From Escarpia spicata (lineage: Eukaryota; Annelida; Polychaeta; Sabellida; Siboglinidae): a stretch of 64,000 nt of DNA. Shown in pieces: positions 35,840-47,544 of the stretch. Each line of letters begins with the position of its first letter. The stretch's first letter is position 1. The DNA lies in NCBI GenBank assembly GCA_963995525.1, contig OZ023206.1, forward strand, positions 45,291,218 through 45,355,217. The letters are read 5' to 3'. The translations under genes were made by a program, and so were the position numbers. A model generated the notes under the pieces. It saw only the letters and a list, made by a program, of their open reading frames with translations, did not search any database and was not told the DNA's origin.

Positions 35840-36200
35840 GCATTGTGTTTCTGGATCTCCCAACACTCTCACTGTTGTTGCAAATAAATCTTTCTCTGGT
35901 CTGTGTCTTGGACAGCTTACAAATCTTCAAATTCACCAATCCCACAGCCTTGCATATACAAAATCCTTTTACGATCTCATATTTATCGTGGTAACTCCAT
36001 CATCCTATATCCGTTCGTTATTATTGTCTCAATTCAGTTTGTATTTAATGCTCTTTCGACCGTCTTCGTTTAGCTTACTGTACACGTCACGTCAGGGTTC
36101 ATACTTCTTGTTCTGTCACCATTTCTCTTCGTCTTATCCGCAGCTGTCTTTGCTGTTTTCTTCTTCTACCAATATTTGATCGTCAGCCTTGCATCCACTT
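35840..36200. other. No gene recognised; possibly middle of the minus-strand LINE
   Basis: No motif could be read. Its position between two minus-strand LINE parts suggests it belongs to that element. Confidence 0.3.
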
Positions 36201-37800
36201 GATCTGTCACATCCGTCTTCTGCATTGCCTTCAATATTTCCACATATTCGAACAAAGCCTCAGCAACTTCGTTTGTCAAGGATTATTGGTAACTACTCCT
36301 TGACATGCCGCTCATTCCCCGTGCTCTTCCCAGTATCTGGGATTAGCTCACACAAATGCTTCCGTGGTTTTGCCCTACTTCCTGAAAGCCACCAACGTCA
36401 TTGGCTTCTTGATAGTTCACTTCATCCGCTCATTTCATTCAACAACGACATCGTATCGATGAATCCATCACTTAATATATCTGCTGTTCAAGGTCTAGTT
36501 TTGTTTCTTCTGCGTACGCACACCTAACACCGCTGGATTGTGCTGTGTCGTGACGTGTTCTTCATTGCCAAAACATTGCAATTCTTATTCCCCCATAGCT
36601 GCTGCTTCCGCACTATCAGCAGATCTATTTCTGTCTTGTATTGCCCACTTCTCTACGTGATATCGTGGTTCACTCGCTTCTGGAAGAAAGTGATAGCCAC
36701 TGCTAAATTATTTCTCCCCACAGTCTCTCCTCTTCACCTGGTTCACAACTCTAACACGTGCATTGAAATCTGCCGCAATACACAACATCACTTCCAGGGC
36801 AAAGTCTATACAATCATCCTCTCCAAAGCATCCATGAATTACGATTTCTCTGCACCCATCCTTCCCGTATGTTGCCCATACACAGTCATAACAAACATTA
36901 CTATTTCTCTGCACCCATCCTTCCCGTATGTTGCCCATACACAGTCATAACAAACATTACTATTTCTCTGCACCCATCCTTCCCGTATGTTGCCCATACA
37001 CAGTCATAACAAACATTACTATTTCTCTGCACCCATCCTTCCCGTATGTTGCCCATACACAGTCATAACAAACATTACTATTTCTCTGCACCCATCCTTC
37101 CCGTATGTTGCCCATACACAGTCATAACAAACATTACTATTTCTCTGCACCCATCCTTCCCGTATGTTGCCCATACACAGTCATAACAAACATTACTATT
37201 TCTCTGCACCCATCCTTCCCGTATGTTGCCCATACACAGTCATAACAAACATTACTATTTCTCTGCGCCCATCCTTCCCGTATGTTGCCCATACACAGTC
37301 ATAACAAACATTACTATTTCTCTGCACCCATCCTTCCCGTATATTGCCCATATACAGTCATAACAAACATTACTATTTCTCTGCACCCATCCTTCCCGTA
37401 TGTTGCCCATACACAGTCATAACAAACATTACTATTTCTCTGCACCCATCCTTCCCGTATGTTGCCCATACACAGTCATAACAAACATTACTATTTCTCT
37501 GCACCCATCCTTCCCGTATGTTGCCCATACACATTCTTAACAAACATTACTATTTATCTGCACCCATCCTTCCCGTATGTTGCCCATACACAGTCATAAC
37601 AAACATTACTATTTCTCTGCACCCATCATTCCCGTATGTGGCCCATATACAGACATAACAAACATTACTGTTTCTCTGCACCCATCCTTCCCGTATGTAG
37701 CCCATATGCAGACATAACAAACATTACTATTTCTCTGCACCCATCCATTTCGTATGTGGCCCACGTACAGTCATAACAAACATCAAATGCTTCCTATTTA
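36200..37800 (-). pseudogene. APE-type LINE endonuclease, minus strand, expanded by a tandem array
   Basis: Reading down from the array: VMTVYGQHTGRMGAEK, MDALERMIV, EVMLCIAADFNARVRVV (36800-36740), then NLAVAITFFQKRVNHDIT (36710-36650) and RHSTIQ. These follow the APE endonuclease order (Y-G-x-x-x-G-R, G-D-F-N-A-x-V-G, N-x-F-F-Q-K-R-x-x-H). The aspartate-asparagine of D-F-N survives. Frames shift repeatedly. The N-terminal side is occupied by the 59-bp array. Confidence 0.65.
36845..37783. repeat. 59-bp tandem repeat, about 16 copies
   Basis: Unit begins TTTCTCTGCACCCATCCTTC; successive starts are 36845, 36904, 36963 and so on every 59 bp. The central copies are nearly identical; the last three (after about 37600) are diverged. 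Read on the minus strand the unit encodes VYGQHTGRMGAEK, the segment of the LINE endonuclease that abuts the array, so it arose from that coding sequence. Confidence 0.97.
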
Positions 37801-37929
37801 TCCGCTATGCTATACGCCCCTTCCTTCTAACTAATATAACCACCGTCTTATATAATGGTATATATGGTATCTTGGTTTCATATTTTACAAATATGGTCAT
37901 AAATAAGTCGGATAATGGAACTGCGTCAA

Positions 37930-39782
37930 TAACATTCTACACAGACGGCCTACTCCATCGCTACCTGATCATGTGTCAATTATGTGTCTATGTAACTCGT
38001 TCTCTAGTCACTTTAAGAATAAAATCAGTATTATTCGTTCTGCTTTCCCACGTCATAATATAAGTAATGTCAGTGTGGACTTTCCACAAGTAAATTCTCA
38101 ACTTGAACCTGCAACAGTTGATGAAGTTAGTAAAATAATTATGTCCTCCCCAAATAAATCTTGTGCACTTGATCCATTTCCAACAATACTGCTAAAAAGC
38201 AGGTCTTGATACACTAATTGGACCTATAACAAATATTCGAAATGCATCCCTTAGCTCTGGTTGTTTTCCGGATGATTTCAAATACGCCCATGTCACACCA
38301 CTTCTTAAGAAGTAATCTCAGCCTAAACAAGACCTAAACAGTTATGTACCTATTTCTAACCTCAGCTTCATTTCCAAAATTTTTGAAAAGGTTTTAGTAA
38401 GTCTTCTAAGATTTCACATTAGCACAAATGTCTTAACTGATGTGTCACAATCAGCATATAGGAAGTTTCATTCAACAGAGACTGCCCTCTTAAAGGTTCA
38501 TAATGACATTAACTTGAACTTTAATAATGGTAAAGTGACTGCACTTACCTTACTAGATCTCTCTGCCGAGTTTGACACGATTGATCACAGCTTTCTCATT
38601 AAACGTCTAATAAAGTGGTACGGTATATTTGGCACAGCTCTAAGCTGGTTTTCTTCATATCTAACTGATATATATCAAACTATAAATATTGGGAACTGCT
38701 TTTCAGCTGCACTGCCGGCTTTATTTGGTGTTCCCCAGGGTTCTGTTCTTGGGCCTGTGCGTTTTACTCTTTACACCACGCCACTAAGCTCTGTTTTACA
38801 AAGACATCACTTGGATCATCATCTTTATGCTGATGGTACTCAGATTTTCATTTCATTGGCTACCCCGGATACAAATCGCTTCCTTAACCAACTTAGTGAT
38901 TGCCTTCAATATATCTTCCACTGGATGACTGACAGCAAGTTGAAATTAAATGCAAATAAAACTGAATTGATCATTATTGGTACTCCAATGAAGCGTTGTA
39001 AACTGGATGGTTTTTTCTCTACGTGTATTTTGAATCAGTATATCACGCCAGCAACCTCGGTGCGGAATCTAGGAGTGATCTTTGATAGTAACTTCAATTT
39101 CCGACAAAACATATCTCAAACATGTCGCTGCTATTTTTTTATCATATTCGTGATCTTCGCCGTATTCGCCTGTATTTGTAATTTTCTGTTGCTAAGACTA
39201 TTGCAACAACTCTTCTTAGCAGCAGACTTGACTATTGCAATTCCCTCCTTTTTAATATCGCTAACAAGGATATCACAAAACTTCAGCGTGTCCAAAATTG
39301 TCTAGCAAGAGTAGTTACAAGATCTCCTCGTTTTTCTCGCTCTGTACCACTTTTGAAGTCTTTGCATTGGCTTCCTGTACGATATCGTATAATATTTAAT
39401 ATCTGTACCATTACTTACCAGGCACTGTCCAATAAGCAATCATCTTATTTGCATTCATTGCTTACTCCTGTCAGAAAACCTATCCAGCTTCGATCATCTA
39501 GTTCAGACCAATTTTTGTTCGTAGAGTCAACACTAACATTGCAACTAGGGCTTTTTCTGTTGCTGCACCAACCCTTTGGAATATGCTCCCTCTTAGTGTT
39601 AGATCAGTTGAAAATATTACAAAATTCCGTCGTCATTTAAAAACGTATCTTTACTCCCTGGCGCCTTGACCCATCTGTTGACAACTGGAAAACTACTTAT
39701 GAATTTTTAGATTGACCAATCCTTTTGTTTTGATGCGTCTCTGAGTTTGGTTTCCAAGGATTTAGGCGCAATAGAAATTATC

Positions 39783-39812
<30 letters not shown>
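37930..39812 (+). pseudogene. L2-type LINE relic
   Basis: Starts within the linker (CNSFSSHFKNKISIIRSAFP; SSPNKSCALDPFPTILLK at 38145-38200), then an open frame 38442-39305 with SAYRKFHSTETALLKVHNDI, LDLSAEFDTIDHSFLIKRLI, FGVPQGSVLGPVRFTLYTTP and DHHLYADGTQIFISL. The catalytic motif is YADG, so the second aspartate is lost. The end (LPLLKSLHWLPVRYRI-type, 39345-39400; KFRRHLKTYLYSL at 39625-39660) is typical of L2. It finishes in a (TTA)n run at 39779-39812, the usual microsatellite-like L2 tail. Confidence 0.85.
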
Positions 39813-39814
<2 letters not shown>

Positions 39815-40404
39815 CCTAAAGTCCTCTTTAATATGTGTCGCTATTTAAATAGGGTAACATCCTTTTAATGAAATTCATTCCAGCTGCGTAAAGTTGCATT
39901 AAAAAAAACTACCATTTACGACTGTTTTCAAAAAAGTACATGCGCAACATTAACAATGTTTATTTATTTAATCGTGTTTGCTGCCACTTTGTCATTCGAT
40001 ATGTTATTTGACAAATAATTGTTGTGCTTCTGCAAAATTGTCGGTCTCTATGTTCGGGCAGCGAAATAATAAACATAAGCCTATGGGTATATTTGTTTGT
40101 CTTTTGTTTTATCTTAAAATTGCATATTATATGAACAACATTTATATTGAGTTCACGAAAGTTATGTATAGTATATAGGGCATGTTCATTCACATGTAAA
40201 TTGTACTTACAAGATGGACGATCTCAGTGATTCAAACTTGAAGCTAACTATTCCGTAATGAGTGCTGGTATTCATGCGGACTTGGATTTGGAATACATTC
40301 AGGTACAAAGAAGCACTCGTAAACGAAGATTGCATACTGAACATAGTAAGTAGAAAGGATGTTAGGTCGGGTCGGTGAAAGGTGGACAATACAATATCAA
40401 GGGT
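39815..40404. other. No gene recognised
   Basis: AT-rich spacer between the L2 tail and inverted-repeat element 2. Confidence 0.45.
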
Positions 40405-41162
40405 CAAGTGGGTTGAGTGGTCATGGGTCAATTGGTGAACTAAATAAGTAGGTCAGGTGTCGCTCCCCTGGCGAATAAGTGGTGAACTAGGTCGAATAAC
40501 GCCCCTTTGCAGAAAAACGACAAAACCGTACTGCTTAAAGTTGTGCCTATTATTTAAACTGTACCACTTATGTTCGTGTCTCTTATTTTTAGTGGTGCTC
40601 CCTGGCGAATTGGTGGTGAACAATGTAATTAAGTCAATTGGCGCCCCCTTGCGGGGAAACGGTGAAAGAGAACTGCTGATATTCGTGCCTCTTATTTTTT
40701 ACTATAAAAATAGGTTAAAACCGTAATAAGTAGGAAAATAGATCAAAGGTCAAGTGGGCCCCTGGGGAATACGTGGTGAACTATTTAACTAGGTTATGTG
40801 GCGTTCCCTTGGGGGAAAATGTGTGAAAGACTTAAATTCGTGTCTCTTGTGTGGTAAACCACAAAAATAAGTCAATCGTATCCGGTTACCGTAAAACTTT
40901 ACCACGAGTCTATGTGAACAACCTGTCACACACGACACCGGGACATCTTTACGAACCCTACTTCCGTAATGCGCACGACCATACCCATGTGTCCGTCATA
41001 TCTCCAAATTGTTTTCAACTAGATTACATACTATCCATAGACAGACAAGACTACGACCAAGCTTGTAGTCCATAATTTTATATTAGTACGACATTATGGA
41101 ACATTTATTGAAACAACCAGAGACCGGAGGTCCTATTCACAGTTTGTGTCTTTTACCACATG

Positions 41163-41800
41163 TCGCATAGTTTTCATGAATTATTCAACATAATTCATAG
41201 TTACGTTTACCAAGGATATACTCACATATCGAATGCTAACAGGTAGCTAATACTCTTTTGTGAAAATGTGGTTGGGTCTGAAAAACAGTTTGTTTTCTTC
41301 GAAGAATTATACCACCGTCGTTGATTATGTAGTACCCAAAGAGGCTATAAGCATCATGAACACAAAAGTCTGGTTATTGATAAATTCATTAGGATTTTTT
41401 TCTTGAATGATTTCTTCGAACGCATTGCCGCTGTGTGTCTCCGTCTCGCACACCACAACAAGACCTCGATGAACATGAACTCCGAAATCCAGACAACCGT
41501 CCACACTTTGACCCATAAATAACTAAAAGAACATACTGAAAAATAATGCTCGTGCTGCATTTTGACGTTTAAAAAGCAAAAAGAACATACTGAAAAAAAT
41601 AATACTAATGCGCGCCTTGATACATAAATAGCTAAAATAACATACTGGATAGTAATGCTAATGCTGAACATTGGGCCTATTAATATGAATAATTCCCTTA
41701 TACTCAGCACGTGTCCGTGCTGAAAGGTCACTGTGCGTGCTGAAAATACAAGCACGGACCGCGTAGTGGAACTCTATCGCATGACTTCTATACATATGAC
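41163..41800. other. Insert in element 2; short imperfect tandem repeat
   Basis: Contains about three imperfect ~60-bp units with AAATAACTAAAAGAACATACTG (41515-41680) and a GTGCTGAAA/GTCCGTGCTGAAA motif near 41712-41750. No coding region recognised. Confidence 0.5.
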
Positions 41801-41872
41801 ACAAATTCGTTACTCTTCAAATTACAAAATGAGAAACGAGTAATAGACGTTTCATTTTTGTTGGTGTACACT
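41801..41872 (+). repeat. Left part of a ~180-bp repeat, split by a LINE
   Basis: Matches 44293-44367 (CGTTACTCTTCAAATTACAAA). Its right part is at 43603-43735, separated from it by a LINE insertion. Confidence 0.75.
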
Positions 41873-43602
41873 AATGAATGAATGAATGAATGAAACTTTA
41901 TTTCAACAACAACAACAACAGGCAGAATGTAGCAAATTATTAAAATATAGTTATATACAATTGTTGAAAAGGGCAAAAAAGAAGTGCAGCACTTATGATT
42001 ACTTGCCCGATTAGCAAAACATATGTAATACTGTTTAACACCGTTTGTAATTTCACATTTGACCTCACCATACATAAAACCTAATTCGCATAACCATTCA
42101 AGGCAGGCCGTTCTTTAAAAATAAGTTAAGTTAATAATAATAATAAAACCTTAAACCCAGTCTTTTTTTGATAAGTACAGTTTAAATGCATAATTATTCA
42201 ATAATTGTTGTTTGTATTTGTTTTTAAAAATATTAATATTGTTATAACAAATTAGTGATTTATCAAGCGAATTCCAGAGCTTAACAACTTTAATCGATAG
42301 CCACATACTTTTCAAATTAGTACGAGCATAATAGAGTGTAAAAGTATGAACCTTTCTGATCCCATAGACAGATTCATACATTCTGAGAAGCTGTTGTATA
42401 TTCTTTGGCAAGTTATTATGATATGCCTTAAACATAATTATAGCAGTTCTTAACTCCAGGTACTTTAAGAATGTGCAGATTATAAAATAACCTAGACGTA
42501 TGGTCCAATCTTTTACCAACGCATAGCAACCTAATTACCTTTTTCTGTAGCAAAACTAAGCATTCGACATTTGTTGAGTAAATGTTGCCCCATATTTCAG
42601 CACAGTACATAATGTAAGACCAACATAGTGAATGGTATAATATAGACATCCCACTTATGTTAATCAAGAAACTAGCTCTGTACATTATATAAGACAAAAA
42701 GAGTGAGTGGTATAATATAGACATGCTACAACTGTTAATCAAGAAACTACCTGTCTACAAGCAATTGTATGACAACTCTATTGATTTCTTGATCATTTAT
42801 CTTTATCGGAATACTTGAATTCATTATGTGATTTCCAAATATCATGTAATTTGTCTTTGCAACGTTTAGTGATCAACTATTTACAGCAAACCGTACAGGA
42901 AGCTTGTCTAATTCAACATTTGTCTTCCGGTTAAGTTCATCTAGATCACAATCACAACAAAATAAGTTAGTGTCATCAGCAAATATAATATACTTAAATA
43001 CTTCCCAGACATTACAAATGTCGTTTACATACAAAATAAATATGTTTGTTCCTAAAAATAAAGCCCTGGGAAACACCACAACATACCTTAAAGTACCTCA
43101 GAGTCACAATTATTATATTGAAAAAATTGCTTTCTATTTTCCAGATAGTTTACAATCCATTTATGAGCTGTACCACGTATACCATAAAATTACTTTTTGC
43201 AAGTATATCATGGACAACAGTACCGAATGCTGTTTTTAGATAAACAAATACGCCAGTAGAATATTTTGTAATGATCAAGTGCACTGGTTATTTATTCAAC
43301 CAATTTCAGAAGAGCAAAAGAAGTTGACATGTTATATCTAAACCATACTGGCTTGAACAAAGTACATCATACTTGTCTATGAATTTGTCCAACCTATCAT
43401 TGTATAGTTTCTCTAATATTTTTTGAAAATTGTGGTAACAATGGGATAGGTATTAAATTTGTAAACACACCCTTTTCTCCAGATTTAAAAACTGGAACAA
43501 CTTTGTTTTTCATTTTGCTCGGAAATACGTTTTCATAAATAGACACATTCCTTCAGGTAATTAAATGTGCTTTGCTAGAATAGGTAAATTGTTTGTTGTT
43601 TA
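41873..43602 (-). pseudogene. Minus-strand LINE insertion, RT and 3' end
   Basis: Read from 43602: KNKVVPVFKSGEKG (about 43500), LFLGTNIFILYVND and IIFADDTNLFCCD (catalytic FADD intact, 42990-42950), then LSYIMYCAEIWGNIYSTN (42620-42560), VGKRLDHTSRLFYN, TAIIMFKAYHN, YARTNLKSMWLSIKVVKLWN. A ~77-bp stretch is duplicated in tandem (42599-42750), repeating SILYHSL-LSYIMY. It ends with GAAATAAAGTTTCATTC and a (CATT)n tail at 41893-41873. The endonuclease half is absent (5' truncation). An empty copy of its target is at 44293-44474, which fixes both ends. Confidence 0.85.
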
Positions 43603-43735
43603 AGAAATGACAAGTTGGACACAGGCTTTCATTGCCTGTTTGCAAACTCGTTTGAACTGGTTTGAACTGGTATTCTCGGTGCAAGTCTGAACTTGTATAA
43701 GTCAAACCTGTTCACTTTCAATTTTGTTGCTATAT
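43603..43735 (+). repeat. Right part of the ~180-bp repeat split by the LINE
   Basis: CAAGTTGGACACAGGCTTTC and TATAAGTCAAACCTGTTCAC match 44377-44474. It holds an extra GTTTGAACTG duplication. Confidence 0.75.
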
Positions 43736-44292
43736 ACATTAACTAAACTATTATATACCGGTGCGGGGAATAATCATCTGTCCAATCGATTTGTTTGTTT
43801 TTACTAACATTCCATCAAATTGTTCCTTTCTATAATGTATTAAAATACACATAAGCGTTAGAATAGGATATTTCAGTACAACGAATTTTGGCCTGTCCAC
43901 GTGTTTTCAGTCGTCAATATTCAATCGAAAGAAATTAACGTTTAATTTATATGTTTCACGTATACGACCTTTACTGCTACAACATGTCTGTTTCAGCTAA
44001 TACTCAGAACGATAACTTGGCACTGACAAACGAAAATTCATACAAATAAACATTACATTTCCTGTAACACCTTTATCTGTATCACACTTTTTTTTATAAT
44101 CATCTATCACTTCTATTAAACAACATACAATTTGCTTTTGATGTCTTGTCTCTGAGTATGAAACAAACGGTGTCGGCAGTAATGGAAGGTGATATGCAAA
44201 TAAGTTTTTCTTGTACTTTGACGAGGCCTTTGAATATATTCATTCGTCTGTGGTTAAAGACTGGTTGAATGTTTCAATGGAGGCAAGTGTTT
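43736..44292. other. Nothing recognised
   Basis: AT-rich, no clear open frame or repeat. Confidence 0.45.
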
Positions 44293-44474
44293 GATACAAA
44301 ATTGTTACTCTTCAAATTACAAAATAAGAAACAAGTAATAGCCGGTTTATTTTCGTTCGTATACACTAAGAGAAGGCAAGTTGGACACAAACTTTGATTG
44401 CCTGTTTGCAAAGTGGTTTTCTCGGAGCAAGTCTGAACTTGTATAAGTCAAACCTACTCACTTTCAAAACTTGT
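44293..44474 (+). repeat. ~180-bp repeat, uninterrupted copy
   Basis: Joins without a break the two pieces found at 41801-41872 and 43603-43735: ATACACTAAGAGAAGGCAAG here lies where the other copy holds the LINE. It serves as an empty-site paralogue. Confidence 0.78.
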
Positions 44475-44905
44475 TTCAAAGGCGGCAGACAAATTCCTTG
44501 ATGCCGGTGTGATTCACTATGTGAGCTTATAGGTTGTGTTTTGCAGAAAAAAAACTACAGTATTGGCACGAATATCCTGGTTGTTTGTTTTCTGGCTCTT
44601 AACAACACCTATTTGTAGTTGCTCAGGCTTGTTATTATCTGGTCCGCGGGGGAGCTACTGTTCGTGCGTTGTTCTTTTGCTTTGCAGAGGAGACTGCAAC
44701 AATAACGAAGGAATTAATCTTCAGGTGTAAATAGGTATGCATTCATCGAAATGTATTCAATGGTGAGTAGTATTGTATGTACCATGCTAAGAGTAAGGGC
44801 CCTGTAGGAAAAATACAGTCAAGACCAACACATGGTGTATATAAAGATACTTACTAGCAACTCATTGACTTCTTTCTGTATTCCGTCACAACGACCAATT
44901 TTCAA

Positions 44906-45439
44906 ATGTTTTGCCATGTTGTCCTTTCTAGTGAATCTTTTATTGCAAAACATACAGATGAACATAGGTTGACGTCGGATGCATTTCTCCAACTCTTGGA
45001 CACGAGTACTAGCTTATCTTCTGATTTCGAGACAGCGGATGAAACAGCAGTAGAGACAAACGACAAGAAATCGCTTGAGACTACGGACAAAAAAACAGAC
45101 GAGACAACAAACGAGACAACAACCGAGACAAGGGTCGAGACAACGCAAGAGACAACGGGCAAGACATTGAACGAGAAAACGGAGAGTCAACAGAATATTA
45201 CGGACGAGAAAACATACGAGAATACGGCTAAGACAACGTACGAGATAATGGACGATACAACAGACGAAACTACGGCTGAGACAACATACGAGACAACAGA
45301 CGAGACATTGCGTGAGACTACGGAGGAGAAAACGTACGAGACAACGGACGAGACATCGCATGACATTACGGACGGGATAACTAGCGATACAATAGCCGAG
45401 ACAATGGACGAGACAACGCAGAAGATGAGAGAAAACTAA
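44906..45439 (+). CDS. Low-complexity ORF with Glu-Thr-Thr-Asp repeats in element 2
   Basis: A 177-codon open frame: a non-repetitive start (MFCHVVLSSESFIAKHTDEH, with a C and two H that faintly recall a zinc finger) and then about 30 imperfect repeats of ETTDETT encoded by GAGACAACGGAC units of 12 bp. Because the unit length is a multiple of three, openness may be only a product of the repeat. An inverted shorter copy of the array is at 46810-46960. Expression and function are unknown; I regard it as a minisatellite that may or may not be translated. Confidence 0.35.
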   Translation: MFCHVVLSSESFIAKHTDEHRLTSDAFLQLLDTSTSLSSDFETADETAVETNDKKSLETTDKKTDETTNETTTETRVETTQETTGKTLNEKTESQQNITDEKTYENTAKTTYEIMDDTTDETTAETTYETTDETLRETTEEKTYETTDETSHDITDGITSDTIAETMDETTQKMREN

Positions 45440-45474
45440 CTAAATAAGTACCAACTTTGAAAAAATCTACGTCC

Positions 45475-45600
45475 TGACTTCAAGATGACAGAAACTATCA
45501 AACCGTTGCCGCCGCGCCACCGCTAATATAATCTGTATCAAAACTATTGCCGCCGCGCCGCCCCTAATATATTCTCTATCCAAGCCATCACAAACTTTGA
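45475..45600. repeat. GC-rich ~40-bp repeats, left inner arm of element 2
   Basis: Two units containing GCCGCCGCGCC(A/G)CC(G/C)CTAATAT. They pair with three inverted units at 46595-46700 (GGCGGCGCGG, GGTGGCGCGGCGG). Confidence 0.8.
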
Positions 45601-45761
45601 AAACATTGTACACATGTACATAAAATTGCCTACCGTACAAAAAAACTACTTAGAGGAGAATTTTTTGAAAATGTAGTTAACTCACCTCGGTGGGTTCATT
45701 AAATTTCTCTTGATTAATCCCAACTTTTTTCTTATATATAACCCTAATTATGTAATTTTAC

Positions 45762-45774
45762 CCACTAGATGGCG
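45762..45774 (+). promoter_or_regulatory. CTCF-like motif in element 2
   Basis: CCACTAGATGGCG fits the core CTCF consensus CCASYAGRKGGCR at every position. Binding is not shown; see findings. Confidence 0.35.
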
Positions 45775-46594
45775 TCACAATATAACTCAATAATCCAGTT
45801 GTCCACTAGGGCGCTAAACTGGAGGAAGTTTCGTCATACCGTAACTCACGTGACTGTCGAGGCCGCCTCTACGGTTAACCATTCCCGGAAGTACGTCGAC
45901 GAAAAGAGATTCGGTGTCGACAGTAAGTGGCGTTACTCTAAGTAGTTACATTGGTGTCCTTGGCCGGATGTGGCATATCTCATGACCGCACACGATTTAT
46001 ATATTAATGGAAGTCGTGCATCCAAAAGTGAAAGAGAAGAAGTAAATGCCGTGTTTGGTCGTTCCCTCTTTTTATAAATAATTTATGGAAGTGCGTCGCT
46101 GGAAAGACGGTCGCTTCGTATATACATAATTTATATTAAATTAGGCGATACCTCATTCGAGTCTCATGACTGTACCGTTGAAGGAGAACCCGAACAGGTC
46201 GCTGCCTCTTGGAATGAAGATATGTCACATGATTTTTCTTACCTGTTTTGGACATAGTAATTTTTCGATAGTAGCCTTTTTTGAAAGTTACTTATGAGAA
46301 CGGGTTGCCACCAGCTGATACGTAAAGTCATTAGGTGGCGCTTCTTGGTTGGTCCAATTATTTACATTATAATGCAACCGGAAGTGAATATGATGAAAGA
46401 TGGCCGCTTCCGAATATTGTGGTTTCTAATAGATGGCGCGACAATTCGTGTAGGAAATTCGCTAAACCGCGTTAATTTCATGGCAACATACAGTGTTTGT
46501 AAATACGGAAGGTTCAATACCGGAATTTTATTTCTCGCCGGTCAGTCACATATGTAGATTTTTTTTCAAATTTGGCGATGCTCGGATAGAGGTT

Positions 46595-46960
46595 ATACTA
46601 GGGGCGGCGCGGCTGTGACGGCTTGGATAGTGACAATTCTAGCGGTGGCGCGGCGGGGACGGCTTGGATAGAGACTATACTAGCGGTGGCGCGGTGGCGC
46701 GGTGAGCGGTGAATGATTTCGACTGATAGTTTTCTGTCATCTTCTCGTCGGAACTGACATTTTGTCAAAGTTGGTACTTAGTTATTTTATTATTCCATTG
46801 TCTCGGCTATCGTCTCGTCTGTTGTGCCCACCGTAATCTCATGCGATGTCTCGTCCGTTGTCTCGTATGTTGTCTTGGCCGTTGTCCCGTACGTTGTCTC
46901 GCCGTAGTCTCACGCAATTTCTCATCCGTTGTCTCATATGTTGTTTCAGGTTTTTTGTGG
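46595..46960. repeat. Right inner arm of element 2
   Basis: Inverted counterparts of the GC-rich repeats (46595-46700), of ACTTTG-TTGGTACTTAGTTATTT (46765-46790) and of the GAGACAACG array (46810-46960). Confidence 0.78.
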
Positions 46961-47544
46961 TAAAATACACACACTGTGAATAGGACCTCCGGTCTCTGGT
47001 TGTCTCACTAAATATTCCAGAATGTTGTACTAATACAAAATGATGGACTACACGCCTGTTTGTAGTCTTTTCCGTCTGTGTATAGCATGTAATCTAGTTG
47101 AAGGGAATTTGGATATATAACAGACACATGGCTATGGTCGTGCGCAATAGTGAAGTAGGGTCGTGTGTGACAGTTTGTTCACATTGACTCGTGGTAAACT
47201 TGTACGGTAACCGGATATGATTGACTTATTGCTGTCGTTCACCACATATGAGACACGAATTTAAGTTTTTCACTCATTTTCCCTCACTTGACCTTTGATC
47301 TATTGACCTATTTATTGAAGTCTTTGACCTATTTTTATAATAACAAAAATAAGAGGCACAAATTTATGTAGTATAGTTGTAACGTTTGTCCGCAATGGGG
47401 CGGAAAAACGTTAAAACTTACCACTTGTCCACTAGGGGAGCCTAACCTGACCTAGTTATTTAGTTCACCACTTATACGCTAGGGGACTACACTTGACCAA
47501 GTTATTTAGTTCACCACTTACCACGTCCACCTTGGAGTTGGTAA

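Larger units (their letters stand above)
40405..47540. mobile_element. Long inverted-repeat element 2 (interrupted), related to element 1
   Basis: Outer left arm 40405-41162 and outer right arm 47540-46965 are inverted copies. Anchors: GGTGAACTAAATAA with CCCCTGGCGAATAAGTGG at 40435 and inverted at about 47450-47500; TAACCGGATATGA-type at 40880/47215; ACCGGAGGTCCTATTCACAG at 41124 and inverted at 46980. The inner arms (45277-45600 and 46960-46580) also pair. The left arm is split between 41163 and about 45030-45270 by roughly 4 kb including a LINE. The centre (45640-46560) holds blocks related to the subrepeats of element 1, and both elements share the TAGTTCACCA-type ends. No transposase recognised. 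Confidence 0.68.

Noticed and set aside
36845..37783. CRISPR-like regular array
   Set aside because: The 59-bp units are contiguous, without unique spacers, and in a eukaryotic LINE context. The 50-bp array at 10691 was rejected for the same reason.
24740..47540. Elements 1 and 2 as one duplicated 7.2-kb unit because their spans are equal
   Set aside because: Element 2 owes about 4 kb of its span to insertions, so the equal length is coincidental; only parts of the two are related.
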